Positions 4,963-7,274 of a stretch of DNA of 7,274 bases are shown here, one piece after another. A model generated the notes under the pieces. That model saw only the letters and a program-made list of their open reading frames with translations, made no database searches and was not told the origin of the DNA. A program made the translations under genes and the position numbers. Location: contig JAJYXX010000003.1 of the NCBI GenBank assembly GCA_021801545.1, positions 1 to 7,274 of the forward strand. The letters run 5' to 3'. Source of the stretch: Chloroflexota bacterium. Its GTDB lineage: Bacteria; Chloroflexota; Limnocylindria; Limnocylindrales; CSP1-4. Within the stretch, counting starts at the first letter, position 1, and every line of letters begins with the position of its first letter.

Positions 4963-6096
4963 TCAGGCCGAGGGCGCCAGTTCCGGGGCCGCCTCGGCCC
5001 AGCGAGCGAATTCCGTGCGAAGGGGAGTGAGCGTCGACTCGTCGGCGAACGCGGCCTCGAGCGCGTGGCGATCGATCAGCCACAGTTCGGGCAGGGTCAG
5101 GCCGATCTCACGGATCGCGCGCAGGTACTCCTCGGAGAGGGTGATGTCCGAGACGGTCGGGTCGTCCGTCGAGAGCGTCACCGGCACCCCTCGCCTGTGG
5201 AGGCGGGCGAGCGGATGGTCGGCGAGCGAGGGAACGAGCCCTGCCTGAACGTTGCTCGTCGGGCACAGGTCGAGCGTCACCCCGCGCGCGATGAACTCGG
5301 CGCACAGGGCGTCGTCGTCGATCGCGCCCGGCCCGTGGGCGATCCGCTCGGGCTGGACGGCGAGGGCGCGACGCACCTGGGCTGCGCCGCCCCATTCGCC
5401 GGCATGGACGGTGATCCGCAGGCCGCTGGCGCGGGCCGCCTCGAACGCGCGCCGATGAGCGAGCGGGTCGGGATACGCCTCCTCCTGGCCGGCGAGATCG
5501 AAGCCGGTCAGCCCCTCGCCGCGGAACCGGGCGGCCGCTTCGGCGACGGCCACGTTCAGGGCCGGGTCGTGGGAGCGGAGGGCGGTGCAGATCAGTCGGA
5601 CCACCGTCCCGGTCCGCGCCGACGCCGCTCTCGTGCCCGTCACGACGGCTGCGATCACCTCGCCAAGCCGCAGGCCGCGGGTCGTGTGGAGGGCGGGCGC
5701 CCAGCGGATCTCGGCATAGCGGACCGCGTCGGCGGCTTTCGCTTCGACGAGCTCGACGGCGGTCCGCTCCAACGCCTCGGCGTCCTGGAGCAGGGCGACC
5801 GGGAGGTCGAACGAGCGCAGGAGCTCGGCCTGGGAGGTGCACCGGTCCGGCCCGACGAGGGCGCGGAACATGCCGCTGAAATCGCGGGGCGCGTCGATGC
5901 CACGCGTCCGGGCGAGCTCGAGCGCCGTGGCCGGCCGGAGCGAACCGTCGAGGTGGAGGTGGAGCTCCGCCTTCGGCATCGCCTCGACGAGTCGTCGGAT
6001 CGCGCGGGCCTCCATCGTGCCGTCGGACGCGCCGGCATCCCCACGGTCACCGCTCGGGCTCGCGGCGGCCTTGCCTCGTTCTGCCCGCCGATCCAT
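4963..6096 (-). CDS. add: Adenosine deaminase (Add/ADA family)
   Basis: This 377-residue protein has the complete metal-dependent adenosine deaminase signature, so it likely converts adenosine (and deoxyadenosine) to inosine with one Zn2+ in the cytoplasm, feeding purine salvage. Zn ligands are His46 and His48 in AELHLHLDGSLRP, His231 in TVHAGE with proton donor Glu234, and Asp311 in STDDP. His254 in RIAHG is the catalytic-base position. GFDLAGQE (198-205) and CPTSNVQ (278-284) are further family motifs. The first 27 residues are low-complexity and could be absent: a start at Met28 (ATG 6013-6015) would give a more usual length of 350. I prefer 6096 because TAGCAT ends 6 nt before it and neither start has a Shine-Dalgarno. 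Related enzymes act on aminodeoxyfutalosine (menaquinone route) or adenine; those remain possible. It converges with the HAD gene and diverges from the SDR gene. Confidence 0.88.
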   Translation of the reverse strand: MDRRAERGKAAASPSGDRGDAGASDGTMEARAIRRLVEAMPKAELHLHLDGSLRPATALELARTRGIDAPRDFSGMFRALVGPDRCTSQAELLRSFDLPVALLQDAEALERTAVELVEAKAADAVRYAEIRWAPALHTTRGLRLGEVIAAVVTGTRAASARTGTVVRLICTALRSHDPALNVAVAEAAARFRGEGLTGFDLAGQEEAYPDPLAHRRAFEAARASGLRITVHAGEWGGAAQVRRALAVQPERIAHGPGAIDDDALCAEFIARGVTLDLCPTSNVQAGLVPSLADHPLARLHRRGVPVTLSTDDPTVSDITLSEEYLRAIREIGLTLPELWLIDRHALEAAFADESTLTPLRTEFARWAEAAPELAPSA

Positions 6097-6102
6097 GTGC
6101 GG

Positions 6103-6108
6103 ATGCTA
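6103..6108 (-). promoter_or_regulatory. -10 hexamer for a leaderless adenosine deaminase transcript
   Basis: TAGCAT on the minus strand ends 6 nt before the ATG at 6096, so the mRNA would start at or next to the start codon. There is no Shine-Dalgarno for this gene. The hexamer overlaps a plus-strand -10 candidate by two bases (6107-6108). Confidence 0.5.
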
Positions 6109-6112
6109 CGCT
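6107..6112 (+). promoter_or_regulatory. Candidate -10 hexamer for the SDR gene
   Basis: TACGCT keeps the TANNNT pattern. Initiation about 7 nt downstream, near 6119, would leave a leader of roughly 36 nt that includes the AGAGGA ribosome site. No -35 is seen. It overlaps the divergent adenosine deaminase -10. Confidence 0.35.
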
Positions 6113-6138
6113 GCCGGTGCGAGCCAGGCCTGCCCAGC

Positions 6139-6144
6139 AGAGGA
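6139..6144 (+). promoter_or_regulatory. Shine-Dalgarno deciding the SDR start
   Basis: AGAGGA is placed 10 nt before the ATG at 6155. This fixes the start directly before the Rossmann fold and argues against the frame's much longer upstream extension. Confidence 0.6.
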
Positions 6145-6154
6145 ACCGAGCGTC

Positions 6155-7114
6155 ATGTCGATTGTCCTTGTCAGTGGCCCGAGCGGGTTCGTCGGCAGCC
6201 ACGTCCTCCCGGAGCTGATCGCCGGCGGACACCGCGTCGTGGCGCTCGTGCGCTCCGACCGTGCCAGCGAGCTGGTCCTGCACCGTCTCGAGCCCGCGGC
6301 TCGTGGCGCCGTGGAGTTGCGCCGGGGCGACGTCACCCGCCCGGAGACCCTGCCGGCCGTCCTGGCCGGCGTTGACGCGGTCGTCCACCTCGTCGCGATC
6401 GCGCGCGACCGGACCGGCGGCGCGGACCTGCGACGCGTCAACACCGAGGGCACGCGGAACATCCTCGAGGCGGCGACGGCCGCGGGCGTTCGACGGTTCG
6501 TCCACCTCGGTGGGCTCGGCATCGAGGACAACCCGCTCCTTCGCTTCGCGAGTTCGAAGGCGCAGGCCGAGCGGCTCGTCGCCGCGAGCGGCCTGGACTG
6601 GACGATCCTCAAGCCCTCGCTCCTCTGGGGCGAGCGCGACGGCTTCTTCAACATCATCGCCGACCTCGTCCGCCGGTCGCCGGGGGTCGTGCCGGTGCCC
6701 GGCGACGGCACGGCGCGCTTCCAGCCGCTGGCGGTGACCGATCTGGCCCGGATCATCCGGCTCTCGATCGAGCGGCCCGAGACCGTCGGTCGGGCGTACG
6801 AGCTCGGGGGGCCGCGCGTCTGGACGTACCGCGAGATCACCCGTGAAGTGGTCACCGCCCTGGGTGCGCGGCGGGCGATCGTGCCGCTGCCGGTGCCCCT
6901 GATCCGGCTCGCGGCCGGGACTGCCGAGCGACTGGGGATCCCGTTCCCGGTCGCCACCGACCAGCTCCGCCAGCTGCGCCTGGACAACGTCGGGCCGCTG
7001 GATGCGGTGGAACGCGGCTTCGGGTTCGCGCCCCGGGCGATGGAGGGCCAGCTCGGCTACCTCCGGCGCCCGAAGCGCCGAGCAGGAGCCGGCCTGACGC
7101 GCCCTGGCCGGTGA
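6155..7114 (+). CDS. Atypical NAD(P)-binding SDR, NDUFA9-like, lacking the catalytic Tyr
   Basis: This 319-residue protein begins at once with a Rossmann fold: VLVSGPSGFVGSHV (4-17) holds the GxxGxxG dinucleotide loop (Gly8, Gly11, Gly14). RRGDVTRPETL (56-66) and GVDAVVHLVAIARD (72-85) are typical of the extended/atypical SDR group that includes NDUFA9, the accessory subunit of complex I, and related NAD-dependent epimerase/dehydratase proteins. The usual active-site YxxxK reads FASSK (131-135), so Lys135 stays but Tyr is Phe; reductase or epimerase chemistry is therefore doubtful, and a cofactor-binding structural, redox-sensing or quinone/lipid-related role is more likely. LKPSLLWGERDGFFN (152-166) and the PLAVTDLARI segment (191-200) are also characteristic. 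The C-terminal 15 residues are basic. The start is set by AGAGGA upstream. The TGA overlaps the GTG of the next gene (GTGA), so the two are probably translationally coupled. Substrate unknown. Confidence 0.85.
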   Translation: MSIVLVSGPSGFVGSHVLPELIAGGHRVVALVRSDRASELVLHRLEPAARGAVELRRGDVTRPETLPAVLAGVDAVVHLVAIARDRTGGADLRRVNTEGTRNILEAATAAGVRRFVHLGGLGIEDNPLLRFASSKAQAERLVAASGLDWTILKPSLLWGERDGFFNIIADLVRRSPGVVPVPGDGTARFQPLAVTDLARIIRLSIERPETVGRAYELGGPRVWTYREITREVVTALGARRAIVPLPVPLIRLAAGTAERLGIPFPVATDQLRQLRLDNVGPLDAVERGFGFAPRAMEGQLGYLRRPKRRAGAGLTRPGR

Positions 7115-7274
7115 TCGGTTTCCTGCGCCGCCTCGCTCTCGCCCTCGGCTGGCTCGCCTGCGCCGCCCTCCTCGCCTTCGGTTCGGCCGGTCTCGTGGCC
7201 GGCCTCTCCCACGAACCCGGCACGCCGGCCCGGGCCGAACTCACCTGGGCCGCCGACGAGGCGATCCGCCCGTC
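7111..7274 (+). CDS. Membrane or exported protein, N-terminal fragment
   Basis: The reading frame starts with GTG at 7111-7113, overlapping the SDR stop as GTGA, and is open to the right edge (54 complete codons). The visible part reads MIGFLRRLALALGWLACAAL, followed by more hydrophobic residues to about 35. That is two Arg and then a helix of some 25-28 residues, which is either an uncleaved membrane anchor or a signal peptide. A polar region begins with SHEPGTPARAEL. No family is recognisable from this fragment. The overlap suggests co-translation with the SDR, so the two may work together at the membrane, but that is inference. Confidence 0.62.
   Translation, partial: MIGFLRRLALALGWLACAALLAFGSAGLVAGLSHEPGTPARAELTWAADEAIRP

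Noticed and set aside
3278..5083. 601-codon minus-strand frame suggesting a large NYN fusion protein
   Set aside because: Everything before the ATG at 3883 is antisense to the HAD gene and lacks motifs; the NYN fold starts directly after that ATG.
3919..6375. 818-codon plus-strand frame, the longest in the window
   Set aside because: It runs out of frame through HAD, antisense through adenosine deaminase and into the SDR; Arg/Gly/Ala-rich with no domain.

Overview
The window is very GC-rich, bacterial, chromosomal DNA (roughly 70% GC by eye). It holds eight protein genes, two of them cut by the window edges, and no RNA gene, insertion sequence, phage gene or CRISPR array that I can support. 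The gene content (orphan CcsA-type cytochrome c assembly protein, NYN/YacP-like nuclease, NagD-like HAD phosphatase, adenosine deaminase, NDUFA9-like atypical SDR, NatAB-like ABC exporter), the GC content and the apparently leaderless starts fit a high-GC Chloroflexota (Limnocylindria-like) or Actinomycetota lineage. That placement is inference, without a marker gene.

Layout. 1-1276 (minus): an ABC transporter pair, with the ATPase (203-1276) followed after 5 bp by the permease, of which only the first 65 codons are inside. 1277-1831: a 555-bp spacer without a credible gene, carrying a 17-bp direct duplication, a block of about four 19-bp tandem repeats and a small hairpin. 1832-3883 (minus): a tight three-gene operon in the order NYN nuclease, membrane-anchored zinc-ribbon protein, CcsA (gaps 9 and 24 bp). 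3956-4828 (plus): a HAD-IIA phosphatase diverging from that operon. 4829-4962: a convergent spacer with three 17-bp tandem repeats and a hairpin. 4963-6096 (minus): adenosine deaminase. 6155-7114 (plus): an atypical NAD(P)-binding SDR, diverging from the deaminase and overlapping by 4 bp (GTGA) a membrane protein gene that runs off the right edge.

How the genes work together. Apart from the ABC pair and the ccsA operon there is no single pathway: this looks like ordinary housekeeping content (c-type cytochrome maturation, nucleoside salvage, phosphate-ester hydrolysis, export). The more interesting signals are in the DNA between genes. First, three of the four starts without a Shine-Dalgarno have a TANNNT hexamer 6-7 nt upstream, the arrangement expected of leaderless mRNAs. 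Second, the -10 hexamers of the adenosine deaminase and the SDR overlap on opposite strands. Third, short tandem repeats with 15-19 bp units recur: the units in spacers (17, 17 and 19 bp) are not multiples of three, while the one inside a gene (15 bp) is. I found no convincing undescribed multi-gene system.
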